DNA from: an uncultured Lachnospiraceae bacterium
Lineage (GTDB): Bacteria; Bacillota; Clostridia; Lachnospirales; Lachnospiraceae
Length of the DNA: 36,294 nucleotides
Direction: 5' to 3'
Assembly: GCA_910584325.1 (NCBI GenBank)
Contig: CAJTZH010000016.1
Location: forward strand, 1-36,294
Shown: in pieces, positions 7,354 through 15,970 of the stretch
How positions within the stretch are numbered: position 1 is the first letter of the stretch
Layout: the number at the start of each line of letters is the position of its first letter
Program-made: the position numbers and the translations under genes
The notes under the pieces: model-generated
Told to the model about the DNA's origin: nothing
The model's database searches: none
Seen by the model: the letters and a program-made list of their open reading frames with translations, nothing else

Positions 7354-8751
7354 ATGTATCAAATTGATTTTAATAAACCATGCCGCGTGCATTTCATCGG
7401 AATCGGCGGCATCAGCATGAGCGGTCTTGCCAAACTGCTGCTTGACCGCGGTTTTACGGTCAGCGGTTCCGATTTCAAAAAATCCGAACTGACGGAAGAA
7501 CTTGAATCCCTGGGCTTGGCAGTTTCGTACTGCCAGCAGGCACAAAATATCAACAACTCGATTGATTTCGTCGTATATACTGCTGCCGTTCACGAAGACA
7601 ACCCTGAACTTGCCGCGGCAAGAACGGCAGGAATCCGTATATTAACCCGTGCCGAACTTCTGGGGCAGGTTATGACTAATTACAAGACGGCAGTCAATGT
7701 TGCCGGAACCCACGGCAAGACTACCACCTCCTCCATGATAGCCGAAATTCTTCTAGGCGCAGGCAAGGATCCGACCGTCTCCATCGGCGGCATTCTGGAC
7801 AGGATTAAAGGAAATTTCCGCGTGGGAAACTCCGATATCTTCCTTACGGAAGCATGCGAATATACGAACAGCTTCCTTTCATTTCATCCGACGGTCAATG
7901 TCATTTTAAATGTGGAAGAAGACCACCTGGATTTCTTTAAGGATCTTAACGATATCCGGCACTCTTTTAAACTGTTCACGGAACGGCTCCCTGAAAACGG
8001 TACGTTAATTATCAACAGCGACATTGATAATATCGCTTATTTTTACCGGGACGCGCGCTGTCAGAATGTGATTACCGTCGGCAGTAATCCCGAATGCTCC
8101 ATGTACAGCGCATGCGACATTACATATAACAGTCTGGGGTTATGCAGCTATACCCTGATAAAAAATCAGGAAAAAATCTGTACGGTATCCCTTGGTGTTC
8201 CGGGCGAACATAATGTATATAACTCACTTGCCGCCATTGCCTGCGGAGAGCTTCTGGGGATTTCGCTTGAAGACATCAAAGAAGCGCTGCTGGCTTTTGG
8301 CGGAACAAAACGCCGTTTCGAATATAAGGGAACGCTGATGCCAAACCATGCCGTCATCATTGACGATTACGCGCACCATCCGGCAGAAATTGCCGCAACC
8401 TTAAACAGTGCGGCCAATTACCCGCATAACCGCATCTGGTGCATCTTCCAGCCTCATACCTACACGCGCACAAAAGCGTTTCTCGACGATTTCGCCAGAG
8501 TACTGATGAAGGCGGACGTTGTCGTTCTTGCGGACATTTACGCGGCAAGAGAAGTCAATACGCTTGGCGTAAGTTCCGCGCAGTTACGGGATAAAATAAC
8601 GGAAATGGGCGGCGTCTGCCACTATTTTCAGTCGTTTGAAGAGATACAGCAATTTGTCAGAGAAAACGCTGTCAACAACGATTTGTTGATAACTATGGGC
8701 GCGGGAAATATTGTTGAAGTAGGCGAAAATCTTCTTTCCGCTAAAATATAA
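7354..8751 (+). CDS. murC: UDP-N-acetylmuramate--L-alanine ligase MurC
   Basis: Adds L-alanine to UDP-MurNAc in cytosolic peptidoglycan precursor synthesis. 465 residues, usual length. N-domain: HFIGIGGISMSGLAKLLL and GSDFKKSELTEEL. Central ATP-binding domain: VAGTHGKTTTSSMIAEILL (Mur-ligase P-loop), LTEACEYTNSFL and NVEEDHLDFF. C-domain: RRFEYKG, DDYAHHPAEI and FQPHTYTRTKAF. Start at 7354 chosen from AAGGAG 8 bases upstream and the promoter at 7285-7313; the open frame continues upstream across the promoter. It has no gene partner of the mur cluster here. Confidence 0.96.
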   Translation: MYQIDFNKPCRVHFIGIGGISMSGLAKLLLDRGFTVSGSDFKKSELTEELESLGLAVSYCQQAQNINNSIDFVVYTAAVHEDNPELAAARTAGIRILTRAELLGQVMTNYKTAVNVAGTHGKTTTSSMIAEILLGAGKDPTVSIGGILDRIKGNFRVGNSDIFLTEACEYTNSFLSFHPTVNVILNVEEDHLDFFKDLNDIRHSFKLFTERLPENGTLIINSDIDNIAYFYRDARCQNVITVGSNPECSMYSACDITYNSLGLCSYTLIKNQEKICTVSLGVPGEHNVYNSLAAIACGELLGISLEDIKEALLAFGGTKRRFEYKGTLMPNHAVIIDDYAHHPAEIAATLNSAANYPHNRIWCIFQPHTYTRTKAFLDDFARVLMKADVVVLADIYAAREVNTLGVSSAQLRDKITEMGGVCHYFQSFEEIQQFVRENAVNNDLLITMGAGNIVEVGENLLSAKI

Positions 8752-8756
8752 CAAAC

Positions 8757-8855
8757 TTTTCCACAATATCCACATTCAATACTACGGCAATCCACAAATC
8801 ATTTGGCTGCGAATGTGGATTTCTTGTTGATAAAACGCATAAAATCTGGGGATAA
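8757..8855. promoter_or_regulatory. Cluster of six DnaA-box-like sites upstream of dnaD
   Basis: Matches to TTATNCACA: TTTTCCACA (8757-8765, 8/9), ATATCCACA (8766-8774, 8/9), CAATCCACA (8788-8796, 7/9), and on the minus strand AAATCCACA (8814-8822, 7/9), TTATCAACA (8825-8833, 8/9) and TTATCCCCA (8847-8855, 8/9). The first two abut. ATCCACATTC (8769-8778) and GAATGTGGAT (8811-8820) form a perfect 10-bp inverted repeat. The sites lie in the murC-dnaD gap, just before the dnaD promoter. Binding by DnaA is inference. Confidence 0.55.
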
Positions 8856-8861
8856 AACCTA

Positions 8862-8890
8862 TTCCACGGATTGGTTTCCTATGGTATAAT
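8862..8890 (+). promoter_or_regulatory. Probable promoter of the dnaD operon
   Basis: Exact TATAAT (8885-8890), with a poor -35 (TTCCAC, 8862-8867) at 17-base spacing, about 48 bases before dnaD. The weak -35 next to DnaA-like boxes suggests regulation. Confidence 0.55.
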
Positions 8891-8937
8891 TTCTTTGCAG
8901 ACTTTAACTGCATGAATCAGAAAGAGAGAATGAACTT

Positions 8938-10056
8938 ATGAAATGTTTAACGCTGAAAGCCGACAACCGAATGGATTATACCACAGTTTCCAATATCTTT
9001 ATCGATATTTACATGCCGCAGGCAAACGGGGAATTTGTTAAGATTTACCTGTACCTGCTGCGCTGTATGTCCGACCCGGATATGGATATTTCCATTTCTT
9101 CTATCGCAGACCGCTTCGACCATACAGAAAAGGACGTTGTGCGGGCTCTGCGCTATTTTGCCGGCAAAGGTCTGATTTCCATCGAATACGGCGAGGACGA
9201 CGAACTTTCAGCAGTAACATTTCTTCCGATTAACTCGGAATTTACCGTAATCAAGAAAACCGTGACGCCTGCCGAAAAATTGCCGGAGAACAGAGCTGCC
9301 GCAGACAGCACGTCGTCCGCACAAGATGAAGAACCTGCCAAACAGTTTCCTATAAAAGAAAACAGCGAATTGCCGCAAAAGCCGCCTTATTCCGCGGCAA
9401 GACTAAAGAAACTGACAGAGAATGACGATTTGCGCCAGCTTTTGTATATCGCGCAGAAATATATCGGCAAGACGCTCACAAGCAGCGAAACGAATACTAT
9501 TTTATATCTCTACGACACGCTGCATTTTTCTTCCGAACTGATTGAGTATCTGATAGAATACTGTGTCAACAACAACCATAAAAGTATGCGCTACATAGAA
9601 AAAGTCGCTCTGTCATGGGCGGCGGAAGGAATTGATACGATAGCCATGGCAAAGGAAAATTCCATGAAGTATAATTCCAACACATTTTCCATTATGAAAG
9701 CATTCGGCATCAGCGGACGCAACCCTGCCGCCGAGGAAAAGAGACTGATTAACAAATGGTACAACGACTACTGTTTTGACAACGACATTATTCTGGAGGC
9801 GTGCAACCGCACTATCAGGACGATTCACTCCCCAAGTTTTGAGTACGCCGACTCTATTCTTTCAAACTGGAAAAACAAGAACGTCCGTAATCTTGCGGAC
9901 GTAGCCGTCTTGGACGAGAGTTCTTTGAAAAGACCGATGAAGATTTTTAACAATACCGGTTCCGTTGCTGCTAAGAAGAATTCGTTCAACGATTTTCCGC
10001 AGCGTACATATGATTTTGATTTACTTGAAAAACGGCTGATGGAGGATTTGCACTGA
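8938..10056 (+). CDS. DnaD-family primosome protein
   Basis: 372 residues. The N-terminal part (about 1-105) resembles the DnaD winged helix (SISSIADRFDHTEKDVVRALRYFAGKGLI). A Pro/Ser-rich, poorly ordered linker follows (about 105-150), then a C-terminal helical domain of the DnaD/DnaB_2 type (about 160-300) ending in the family pattern (FEYADSILSNWKNKNV, compare YxxxIxxxW). DnaD proteins take part in loading the replicative helicase at origins and forks in Firmicutes. The next gene is a DnaC/DnaI-like ATPase starting 2 bases later, which supports the role. The ribosome site is weak (GAGAG). Confidence 0.85.
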   Translation: MKCLTLKADNRMDYTTVSNIFIDIYMPQANGEFVKIYLYLLRCMSDPDMDISISSIADRFDHTEKDVVRALRYFAGKGLISIEYGEDDELSAVTFLPINSEFTVIKKTVTPAEKLPENRAAADSTSSAQDEEPAKQFPIKENSELPQKPPYSAARLKKLTENDDLRQLLYIAQKYIGKTLTSSETNTILYLYDTLHFSSELIEYLIEYCVNNNHKSMRYIEKVALSWAAEGIDTIAMAKENSMKYNSNTFSIMKAFGISGRNPAAEEKRLINKWYNDYCFDNDIILEACNRTIRTIHSPSFEYADSILSNWKNKNVRNLADVAVLDESSLKRPMKIFNNTGSVAAKKNSFNDFPQRTYDFDLLEKRLMEDLH

Positions 10057-10057
10057 T

Positions 10058-11086
10058 ATGGGACTGACAAACGCACAATATGATGCCGTCATGCGCGAAT
10101 ACAGCGAACGGCAGTCTGCAAACAGGCAGCTTTTGCTTTCCAGACGGGAAGAAATCGCAAAACAGATTCCCGAACTCACGGATATTGACAGACAGATTGC
10201 CGAACTTTCCATGGAATTTGCCCTCTCGGCTTTGGAAGGTGACGTTTTTGAAAACGCGTCCTCCGGTTTTGCCAGGCAGCCAAAAGGAACACATTCCACC
10301 ACGAAGTTAAGCGGCTTAATTTCCGAGCTTTCTCACAGAAAGAAAGAATTGCTGACAGATGCCGGATATGCGGCGGATTATCTGGAACCGGTCTATAACT
10401 GCGCAGATTGTCAGGACACCGGATATATCGGCAGTGAAAAATGCCACTGCTTTAGCAATGCCGTCACAAAATTGCTTTACGCACGCACAAACGCCAAAAA
10501 TATATGCAGAGATGATACTTTTCAAGCATTTTCCCTTGAAAAATACTCCCACGATTTTAAAGATTCCAACACAGGGAAGTCTTCCTATGACCAGATGAAA
10601 GACATTCTGAAGATTGCCCGTGAATTTGTCGATAAGTTTGACGCCGATAGGACAGTTAAAAATCTTCTATTCTACGGAGATACAGGACTTGGCAAGACAT
10701 TTCTCGCCAACTGCATCGCCAATGAGCTGACGAAGAGCTGCCACAGCGTTATCTGCCTGTCGTCGATTGAATTATTCAATATCTGTTCCAGAAACGAATT
10801 TGACAAAGACGAAGATACCAACGAACTTGTCCGTGAAATCAGCGACTGCGACCTTCTGATTATCGACGACCTTGGTACGGAGCTTTCAAACAGCTTTATT
10901 AACTCACGGCTGTTTTACTATATCAACGACCGAATACTGAAGGATAAATCGACAATTATTTCCACCAATCTCACGCCGGACAAACTGATGGCGCGGTATT
11001 CGGACAGAATATTTTCTCGGATTGTCCATTCCTACAAGATGTTGAAATTTTTTGGAAACAACATCCGTCTAAGCACCTTTTTCTAA
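10058..11086 (+). CDS. DnaC/DnaI-type helicase loader ATPase
   Basis: 342 residues. The N-terminal third is helical and charged, followed by a four-cysteine zinc-ribbon-like segment (YNCADCQDTGYIGSEKCHCF, about residues 113-132). The C-terminal AAA+ domain has Walker A GDTGLGKT (about 206-213), Walker B LLIIDDLGTE, a sensor-1 region STIISTNLTPDKL and an arginine-finger region SRIVHSYKML. Such proteins load the replicative helicase. The start is one base after the dnaD stop, with GGAGG inside the dnaD end, so the two are probably translationally coupled. No T-rich hairpin follows; prs has its own promoter region. Confidence 0.88.
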   Translation: MGLTNAQYDAVMREYSERQSANRQLLLSRREEIAKQIPELTDIDRQIAELSMEFALSALEGDVFENASSGFARQPKGTHSTTKLSGLISELSHRKKELLTDAGYAADYLEPVYNCADCQDTGYIGSEKCHCFSNAVTKLLYARTNAKNICRDDTFQAFSLEKYSHDFKDSNTGKSSYDQMKDILKIAREFVDKFDADRTVKNLLFYGDTGLGKTFLANCIANELTKSCHSVICLSSIELFNICSRNEFDKDEDTNELVREISDCDLLIIDDLGTELSNSFINSRLFYYINDRILKDKSTIISTNLTPDKLMARYSDRIFSRIVHSYKMLKFFGNNIRLSTFF

Positions 11087-11103
11087 AAACAGCGGCAGGA
11101 TGA

Positions 11104-11149
11104 TTGACGAATGGATATTTGAGTTATATTATAATAAGCGTAACGCTTA
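11104..11149 (+). promoter_or_regulatory. prs promoter region with a 15-bp operator-like palindrome
   Basis: TTGACG (11104-11109), 17 bases, TATTAT (11127-11132), overlapping a TATAAT at 11130-11135. Immediately after, TAAGCGT-A-ACGCTTA (11135-11149) is a palindrome with 7-bp arms around one base. It covers the end of the -10 and the expected transcription start, where a repressor would act. The regulator is unknown. Confidence 0.55.
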
Positions 11150-11176
11150 ACTTTTACAGACATGGAGGATTATGAA

Positions 11177-12358
11177 ATGCCACGTAATGATGTTATGTTG
11201 GACACAAACCCGGTTGGCACGCTCGGTATTATTCCGTTAAAGAGCTGTACTACCCTTGGAGAAAAAGTTAACAACTATTTGGTTGAATGGAGAAAGGAAC
11301 GCCATAACGAGCATGTAGGCACCCTTGATTTCGCGGGATACCGCAGGGATTCTTACATTCTTAACGCAAACACGCCGCGATTCGGTTCCGGTGAAGCAAA
11401 GTGCGTATTAAGCGAATCCATCCGCGGTTATGACTTGTTTCTGATGGTTGACGTGTGCAACTACAGCCTTGAATATAGTCTTTGCGGCTTCAAAAACAGA
11501 ATGTCGCCGGATGACCACTATCAGGATTTAAAGCGTGTGATTGCCGCCGCAGGAGGAAAAGCGCGCAGAATTACCGTTATTATGCCTTTCCTTTATGAGA
11601 GCAGACAGCACAAACGAAGCGGCAGAGAGTCTCTTGACTGCGCAATTATGCTTCAGGAACTAACGAATATGGGAGTAGAAAATATCATTACGTTTGACGC
11701 TCATGACCCGAGAGTGCAGAATGCCATTCCGCTCAAAGGATTTGAGACGGTACAGGCTTCCTACCAGTTTGTCAAATATCTGCTGCTGAATGTCAAAGAC
11801 ATCGACATTGACAAGGACCATCTGATGGTAATCAGCCCGGATGAAGGCGCTACAAGCCGTGCTATTTACCTTGCCAGCGTGCTTGGCGTCGATATGGGCA
11901 TGTTTTATAAGAGACGCGACTATTCTAAGATTATAGACGGACGTAATCCGATTGTTGCCCATGAGTTCCTCGGTATGGACGTGGAAGGCAAAGACGTCAT
12001 TATCATAGACGATATGATTTCTTCCGGCGACAGCATCATCGACGTTGCCAAGGAATTAAAGAGAAGAAAGGCAAAACGTGTATTTGCAGCTTGTACGTTC
12101 GGTCTTTTTACCAACGGTCTTAAGAAGTTTGACGAGGCTTACGAGAACGGTATTATCGACAAGATTCTTACAACGAATCTGATTTACCAGTCGCCGGATT
12201 TATTGTCCAAGCCATATTATATTAATGTCGATATGAGCAAGTATATCGCGCTTCTGATCGACTCCTTAAACCACGACAGTTCAATAAGCGAGATTCTTGA
12301 CCCGGTTGAGCGAATCCACACCAAAATCGCCCAGTACACTGCCGAGAGAAATAAATAA
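11177..12358 (+). CDS. prs: Ribose-phosphate pyrophosphokinase (long form)
   Basis: Makes PRPP from ribose 5-phosphate and ATP for nucleotide, His and Trp synthesis. 393 residues, longer than the usual 310-320, with an N-terminal extension of about 50 residues and an extended C-terminus. Visible family segments: ITVIMPFLYESRQHKRSGRESLD, ITFDAHDPRVQNAI, VISPDEGATSRAIYLA, the flexible-loop region YKRRDYSKIIDGR, and the PRPP-binding loop VIIIDDMISSGDSI. Start at 11177 chosen because GGAGG lies 8 bases before it; an ATG five codons upstream (11162) overlaps that ribosome site. Substrate choice is inferred from family; this long form is less studied. Confidence 0.88.
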   Translation: MPRNDVMLDTNPVGTLGIIPLKSCTTLGEKVNNYLVEWRKERHNEHVGTLDFAGYRRDSYILNANTPRFGSGEAKCVLSESIRGYDLFLMVDVCNYSLEYSLCGFKNRMSPDDHYQDLKRVIAAAGGKARRITVIMPFLYESRQHKRSGRESLDCAIMLQELTNMGVENIITFDAHDPRVQNAIPLKGFETVQASYQFVKYLLLNVKDIDIDKDHLMVISPDEGATSRAIYLASVLGVDMGMFYKRRDYSKIIDGRNPIVAHEFLGMDVEGKDVIIIDDMISSGDSIIDVAKELKRRKAKRVFAACTFGLFTNGLKKFDEAYENGIIDKILTTNLIYQSPDLLSKPYYINVDMSKYIALLIDSLNHDSSISEILDPVERIHTKIAQYTAERNK

Positions 12359-12370
12359 ATTCCCAAAAAT

Positions 12371-12402
12371 AAAAGTGGAATGCAGCCCGCATTCCACTTT
12401 TT
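12371..12402. terminator. Bidirectional terminator, prs / cobalamin operon
   Basis: AAAAGTGGAATGC (12371-12383), loop AGCCC, GCATTCCACTTTT (12389-12401): 13 bp with A and T flanks, effective in both directions. The convergent acyltransferase stop codon overlaps its edge. Confidence 0.9.
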
Positions 12403-13426
12403 AATTCTGTGTAGTAAGCCGGTTCGTCGCCCAGCCAAGAACAATACAGACCGGAATTGTAAGCAGTATATTCAGGGAAATATTCATATTTCCTCCAAAC
12501 ATATGCACTATCATCTGTCCGACAAATCCTCCCCAGAGATATATTTCATAAGACCATGCACCCATCTTATTCAACAATGTCTTTCGTTTATCATTCTGTC
12601 CCTGTATGAATGCAGCGCAGCATAAAATATAAGGCAGAAACACGATACAGCCAAAGAGAAATCCACGAAGTAAAAAACTTAAGATAAGCCCTGTCACAGC
12701 GCAGTATGCAATCCTTAAATCAAGTTTTAATTTATCCGCAAATACCATATAAAACATGCCGACAACGTACATTGACACCGGCATAATGACGGCAGACAAC
12801 CCTTCAATTCCATTGTACGCACCGTAACCCATCATCCCCACCAGAATCAGGGAACTGATCAGAACGTACTTTATTTTTTTCTTTTTCATCCAGCCAAGAC
12901 GGTAAAAAACGTATCCGATAATATAGCAGAACACTTCGACCCGTATCGTCCAGATAGGACCGTTGACAGACATTCCGTATATATTTTCCGTAAATACACC
13001 CGGGAGGTCATGTCTGGTGATAAACAACAGATTCTCAAGATACCGGTATGTATTGATATCCGTAAAATAACGCGGCAGAGACAGGGTGGTGACAAACGGC
13101 GCTGCCACAAAAACAATCAAAAGCGTGACAATCAGAAACGGCGGATAAATCCGTTGCGCCCTTCTTTTGACATACCTTTTAACTCCTCCGTTGCGGAACA
13201 GACTTGCGCTGACCAAAAGACCGCTGTAAAAGAAAAATGTATTAACGGCAAGCGCACCAAAGTCTCCCGAATGACCGCTAAGAAGACTCAGCCAGTCTGT
13301 TTTCTCATAACCCGCCGCAAAACCATAGGCGTGACTTACAATGACCAACAGCGCCGCCGCAAGTTTCACTGTATTTAGATTATTTTCCCTTGTTTTTACC
13401 GCCTCTGATAAATAATACGCTTCCAT
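12401..13426 (-). CDS. Acyltransferase 3 family membrane protein
   Basis: 341 residues, about ten hydrophobic segments. The N-terminus has the family signature NNLNTVKLAAALLVIVSHAYG with the catalytic-type His, then VNTFFFYSGLLVSASL and RRAQRIYPPF; the middle has NGPIWTIRVEVFCY. These proteins O-acylate sugars or lipids of the cell surface at the membrane. The substrate cannot be read. It starts 5 bases after the cobQ stop, with AGGA in the gap, so it is the last gene of the cobalamin operon although no cobalamin role is known for the family. It carries one copy of the 18-bp dyad motif (12714-12731). Confidence 0.85.
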   Translation of the reverse strand: MEAYYLSEAVKTRENNLNTVKLAAALLVIVSHAYGFAAGYEKTDWLSLLSGHSGDFGALAVNTFFFYSGLLVSASLFRNGGVKRYVKRRAQRIYPPFLIVTLLIVFVAAPFVTTLSLPRYFTDINTYRYLENLLFITRHDLPGVFTENIYGMSVNGPIWTIRVEVFCYIIGYVFYRLGWMKKKKIKYVLISSLILVGMMGYGAYNGIEGLSAVIMPVSMYVVGMFYMVFADKLKLDLRIAYCAVTGLILSFLLRGFLFGCIVFLPYILCCAAFIQGQNDKRKTLLNKMGAWSYEIYLWGGFVGQMIVHMFGGNMNISLNILLTIPVCIVLGWATNRLTTQN

Positions 13427-13430
13427 TCTC

Positions 13431-14924
13431 CTATTCCTTATCCAATCCTAATATATTATATACCGCTTCCATATTCATGTGTGTTCTGACCATATCCGCA
13501 AGCATATCAAACTGACGCTCCCTGTACACCGCATAATTTTCCGTTGTGTTTTCACGTGTCAGATGTTTCTGTTTCGCAAGTTTCGTTAAAAGCGCATCCG
13601 TAAAATCCGTATTTTCAAATATTCCGTGAAAATATGTTCCGAAAACATTCTCCGAAACACAGCCGTCGTATGTTCCGTCATCCTTTATTATAAACGGTTT
13701 TGCGCCTTTATCGTAGGAACATTCTCCCATATGAATCTCATATCCGGAAACGTCTGGATTTTTTATAAAATTAAATTCTTTATTTTCACACACTCTGCCG
13801 GCGGACTGTGTCGTATGCTTTGTGCAGGCAAACGCCGTCTCCACCGGAAGCAGGTTCATTCCCTGCAAATAAGCCTCTCCTTCCACGCAAAAACTATCGC
13901 TAATTGTCCTGCCAAGCATCTGAAATCCGCCGCAGATTCCCATAATCAGCGTTTTGTTTCGCTTTATTTCGAACAGCTGCGCTTCCATTCCGCTCTCCCG
14001 AAACCATTTTAAGTCTGACATTGTATTTTTACTGCCGGGCAATATTACCATATCAAAGCCTGTCTGCGCAAACTGTCTTACAGTTTCAATATAAATCAGT
14101 TCTACATCGTCGCATGCCTCTAGCGGAGCGAAATCTGTATAATTCGAAATTCTCGGAAAACGGATGACGCCGATTTTCAATATTCCGTCTTTTTTTCTGT
14201 AAAACCGGCTGCTCTGACTGTCTTCCTCCTCAATATCCGCCGTTGTATACGGAAGTACACCCAGAACGCCGATACCGCACTTTTCTTCAATCATCGTAAT
14301 TCCCGGCGCCAGTATCCCCGCGTCGCCGCGAAATTTATTGATAATCATGCCTTTTATGCGTTTTCGCTCCTCCTCTTCCAAAAGCGCCACGGTTCCGTAA
14401 AGCTGGGCGAAAACACCGCCGCAGTCGATATCGCCCACAAGGAGCACCGGCGCATCTATCATCTTTGCCAGTCCCATATTCACGATATCTTCTGATTTCA
14501 GATTAATTTCCGCCGGGCTTCCCGCACCCTCGACAACGATAATATCATACGCTTTATCTAACGTCTCGTAAGCCGCCATAATCTGCGGTATCAGGCGTTT
14601 CTTGAATTGAAAATACTCTTTCGCCGCCATCGTTCCTATGGAACTGCCGTTGACAATTACCTGGGAGCCCATATCCGTAGTCGGCTTTAAAAGAACCGGA
14701 TTCATCGCCGCTGTAGGTTTGATGCCGCACGCCTGCGCCTGTACTGCCTGCGCCCTGCCGATTTCGCTCCCGTTTTCCGTAATATAGGAATTTAACGCCA
14801 TATTCTGTGACTTAAACGGTGCCGTTTTGTAACCGTCCTGCATAAACACACGGCAAAGTCCCGCTGTAATAAGACTTTTTCCCGCGCCTGACATCGTACC
14901 CTGTATCATAATCACCTTAGCCAT
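13431..14924 (-). CDS. cobQ: Cobyric acid synthase CobQ/CbiP
   Basis: Amidates four peripheral carboxylates of adenosylcobyrinate a,c-diamide using glutamine and ATP. 497 residues, usual length. The N-terminal ATP-binding synthetase domain has MIQGTMSGAGKSLITAGL (P-loop), FKSQNMALNSYIT and VVEGAGSPAEINL. The C-terminal class I glutaminase-like domain has VILPGSKNTMSDL, ICGGFQMLGR (nucleophile Cys) and TYFHGIFEN (catalytic His). Start at 14924 (ATG) from GAGGAG 8 bases upstream; a TTG one codon earlier is less likely. It overlaps the end of cobD by 8 bases. Confidence 0.95.
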   Translation of the reverse strand: MAKVIMIQGTMSGAGKSLITAGLCRVFMQDGYKTAPFKSQNMALNSYITENGSEIGRAQAVQAQACGIKPTAAMNPVLLKPTTDMGSQVIVNGSSIGTMAAKEYFQFKKRLIPQIMAAYETLDKAYDIIVVEGAGSPAEINLKSEDIVNMGLAKMIDAPVLLVGDIDCGGVFAQLYGTVALLEEEERKRIKGMIINKFRGDAGILAPGITMIEEKCGIGVLGVLPYTTADIEEEDSQSSRFYRKKDGILKIGVIRFPRISNYTDFAPLEACDDVELIYIETVRQFAQTGFDMVILPGSKNTMSDLKWFRESGMEAQLFEIKRNKTLIMGICGGFQMLGRTISDSFCVEGEAYLQGMNLLPVETAFACTKHTTQSAGRVCENKEFNFIKNPDVSGYEIHMGECSYDKGAKPFIIKDDGTYDGCVSENVFGTYFHGIFENTDFTDALLTKLAKQKHLTRENTTENYAVYRERQFDMLADMVRTHMNMEAVYNILGLDKE

Positions 14925-15960
14925 CAATACACTCCTCTAACGCTTTTGTCAGCCGGATATTATCCTCATGGCTTTTTATTGCAATTCGATAATATCCTGC
15001 CGGCATGCCATAATAATCGTCACAATTTCGTATCAGTATGCCTCTTGCAAGCAGCCGCTCTCTGAGTTTTGGCACTCCTTTAAAAAACAGGTAATTTGCC
15101 TCCCCGAAAATATTATTAAATCCAAATTTAACTAATTGTTCCTTAAGGAAAATACGTTCTTTCCGAACATAATCCCTTGTCGTCTTCATATACTCCTTAT
15201 TGTGTAACGCCGCCTCACCTGCCGCCTGCGCTACCGAAGACACGTTCCAGCAAGGCGAAATCCGACGCATATGTTCAATCATTTCAGCGTCACCGCAGAT
15301 ACCGTATCCGAGCCTCAGTCCCGCCATGCAATAATTCTTGGTAAATGATTTGAGAATAAATAACTGCCGGTACCGGCGGACCTCCTGTGCAAAACTTTCC
15401 TGTTTTGTAAAATCAAGAAAACACTCATCCAGAAAAACAAGTGTCCCGGTTATCTCACAAATATGGCACGTTTCAAGTATTAAATCATGTTTTAATATTA
15501 TTCCGCAAGGGTTTGACGGACTGGCAAAAAACAACATATCATACTGATTTTGCAGTTCTTTTAAAAAACGAGCCTGTTCTTCGTTCGTAAACTGAAATCC
15601 GTTTTCCTCCTTTAAAACAAAATATGTGATTTCGCATCCTGCCGCTGATAACGCGCTCTCATATTCCATGAACGCCGGTGCAAGTATCAGCGCCTTTTTC
15701 GGTCTCCGTGCCCAAACCGCCTGATAAATCAGTTCTGTCGCGCCGTTCCCGCAAAGAACCGTCTCAAACGGAACCTGCTCTTTATCTGCCAGCGCGGCGC
15801 GCAGGTTCTGCGAATGACAGTCGGGATACGTCATATAACTGTCTATATGGCTGATAACGGCCTCTTTTACATTTTCAGGCATGCCAAGCGGATTCAAGTT
15901 GACTGAAAAATCCAGTTCCACATGCTGTCTGTAAATATCCCCTCCATGACAATCGTTCAT
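14917..15960 (-). CDS. cobD: Threonine-phosphate decarboxylase CobD (PLP enzyme)
   Basis: Expected to convert L-threonine O-3-phosphate to (R)-1-aminopropan-2-ol phosphate, the linker used by CbiB. 347 residues of fold-type I aminotransferase shape: DFSVNLNPLGMPENV, CGNGATELIY, FASPSNPCG, FLDECFLDF and ILKSFTKNYCMAGLRLGYGI, where the Lys of SFTK should bind PLP. Sequence alone does not fully separate it from histidinol-phosphate aminotransferase; the position between cbiB and cobQ decides it. GGAGG precedes the ATG. It holds two copies of the 18-bp motif (15115 and 15479). Confidence 0.9.
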   Translation of the reverse strand: MNDCHGGDIYRQHVELDFSVNLNPLGMPENVKEAVISHIDSYMTYPDCHSQNLRAALADKEQVPFETVLCGNGATELIYQAVWARRPKKALILAPAFMEYESALSAAGCEITYFVLKEENGFQFTNEEQARFLKELQNQYDMLFFASPSNPCGIILKHDLILETCHICEITGTLVFLDECFLDFTKQESFAQEVRRYRQLFILKSFTKNYCMAGLRLGYGICGDAEMIEHMRRISPCWNVSSVAQAAGEAALHNKEYMKTTRDYVRKERIFLKEQLVKFGFNNIFGEANYLFFKGVPKLRERLLARGILIRNCDDYYGMPAGYYRIAIKSHEDNIRLTKALEECIDG

Positions 15961-15970
15961 AAATCCTCCA

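Noticed and set aside
13626..14012. Open frame of 128 codons opposite cobQ
   Set aside because: It is a shadow of cobQ on the other strand; no ribosome site and composition unlike a protein.
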